This document shows, piece by piece, positions 63,923 through 64,000 of a DNA stretch of 64,000 nt. This stretch comes from Polaribacter ponticola (GTDB taxonomy: Bacteria > Bacteroidota > Bacteroidia > Flavobacteriales > Flavobacteriaceae): NCBI RefSeq assembly GCF_026191475.2, contig NZ_JAOSLC020000003.1:310001-374000 (forward strand). Direction: 5' to 3'. Positions within the stretch are counted from its first letter, which is position 1. Each line of letters opens with the position of its first letter. The position numbers and the translations under genes are program-made. The notes below the pieces were generated by a model. The model did no database searches and was not told the DNA's origin. It saw nothing but the letters and a program-made list of their open reading frames with translations.

Positions 63923-64000
63923 TTTCTTAAAACCAAATCAAAAGCTATTACGCTTTATATGTTAATATTTTAATTCTTTATATAATCATAAATTTATTTG

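Larger units (their letters stand above)
53842..64000. mobile_element. Integrative mobilizable element in the mnmE 3' end (left end and body)
   Basis: The order is integrase, unknown, unknown, HTH, VapE-like ATPase, primase, oriT-like hairpin, MobC, membrane/coiled-coil protein, relaxase, ParA, RHH protein, then minus-strand cargo. No type IV secretion, VirB4 or TraG-like gene is seen, so it would need a helper for transfer. Replication-type genes plus ParA hint at an excised circular stage. Six of the fourteen frame breaks in the window lie here. Confidence 0.85.

Noticed and set aside
53842..64000. Prophage
   Set aside because: VapE-like and integrase genes also occur in phages, but no capsid, terminase or lysis gene is present, and MobC, relaxase and oriT-like features show a mobilizable element.
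62036..64000. Right end (attR) of the mnmE element
   Set aside because: I looked for a second copy of the 18-bp mnmE end and found none, so the boundary is beyond the window.
1..64000. CRISPR array, tRNA or rRNA genes
   Set aside because: No regularly spaced repeats, cloverleaf with a conserved T-arm, or rRNA-like stretch was seen.

Overview
Organism. The window is AT-rich DNA (about 30% G+C by eye) from a marine-type member of the Flavobacteriaceae (Bacteroidota), resembling Polaribacter or Tenacibaculum. Supporting signs are Bacteroidota promoters (TTTG/TTG, about 19-20 nt, TAnnTTTG), lipoproteins with an acidic export signal after the lipobox cysteine, a fused alpha/beta 2-oxoacid dehydrogenase E1, DUF4252 proteins behind an ECF sigma factor, and repeats that I recognise from flavobacterial intergenic regions. 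I saw no rRNA, tRNA or CRISPR array.

Layout. 1-3.0 kb: minus-strand cluster of an AraC regulator, a two-domain SnoaL-like lipoprotein, DoxX and a truncated NmrA-type oxidoreductase. 3.0-4.1 kb: gene-free DNA with inverted repeats. 4.1-10.2 kb: the RDD / SpoIIM / DUF4129 / DUF4350 / MoxR / DUF58 membrane cluster. 10.2-20.8 kb: two DUF805 proteins, TruC-like pseudouridine synthase, a CPxCG mini-protein, a zinc-free MDR reductase, the fused E1, Lrp, an M14 peptidase divergent from an XRE regulator with clustered operators, a HipA-like kinase with DUF3037, and a B12-type radical SAM protein. 20.8-23.2 kb: an accessory pocket with a HEPN gene between inverted repeats, a structured repeat, and an IS110 element whose upstream non-coding part looks like a bridge RNA. 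23.2-53.8 kb: chromosomal core (aminopeptidase N, ECF sigma/anti-sigma/DUF4252, S41 protease, patatin, PepT, PlsC, RmuC, GlyA, fumarylacetoacetase, a giant WG-repeat protein, MsrA, DnaX, Na+/H+ antiporter, UspA, SulP, MiaE, MnmE). 53.8 kb to the end: an integrative mobilizable element at the 3' end of mnmE, with integrase, HTH, VapE-like ATPase, primase, oriT-like hairpin, MobC, a membrane/coiled-coil protein, relaxase, ParA and RHH, then cargo that includes a second WG-repeat protein. Its far end is outside the window.

Reading caveat. At least fourteen one-base indels break otherwise intact genes. Most lie in runs of 7-8 A or T that are one base short, and I noticed no run longer than 8. I therefore annotate these genes across the breaks and treat most breaks as probable base-calling or assembly artefacts. 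The dnaX break is the exception worth testing, because it sits on a classic slippery sequence.

Most promising leads. (1) The HEPN cassette and its foldable repeat, which could be a mobile single-gene unit. (2) The candidate bridge RNA of the IS110 element. (3) The mnmE-targeting mobilizable element, whose junction reads the same as the attachment core I remember for Salmonella genomic island 1. (4) Three strong nucleic-acid structures in the element: an oriT-like hairpin, a perfect 23-bp-arm palindrome and a multi-tier hairpin near the window end.
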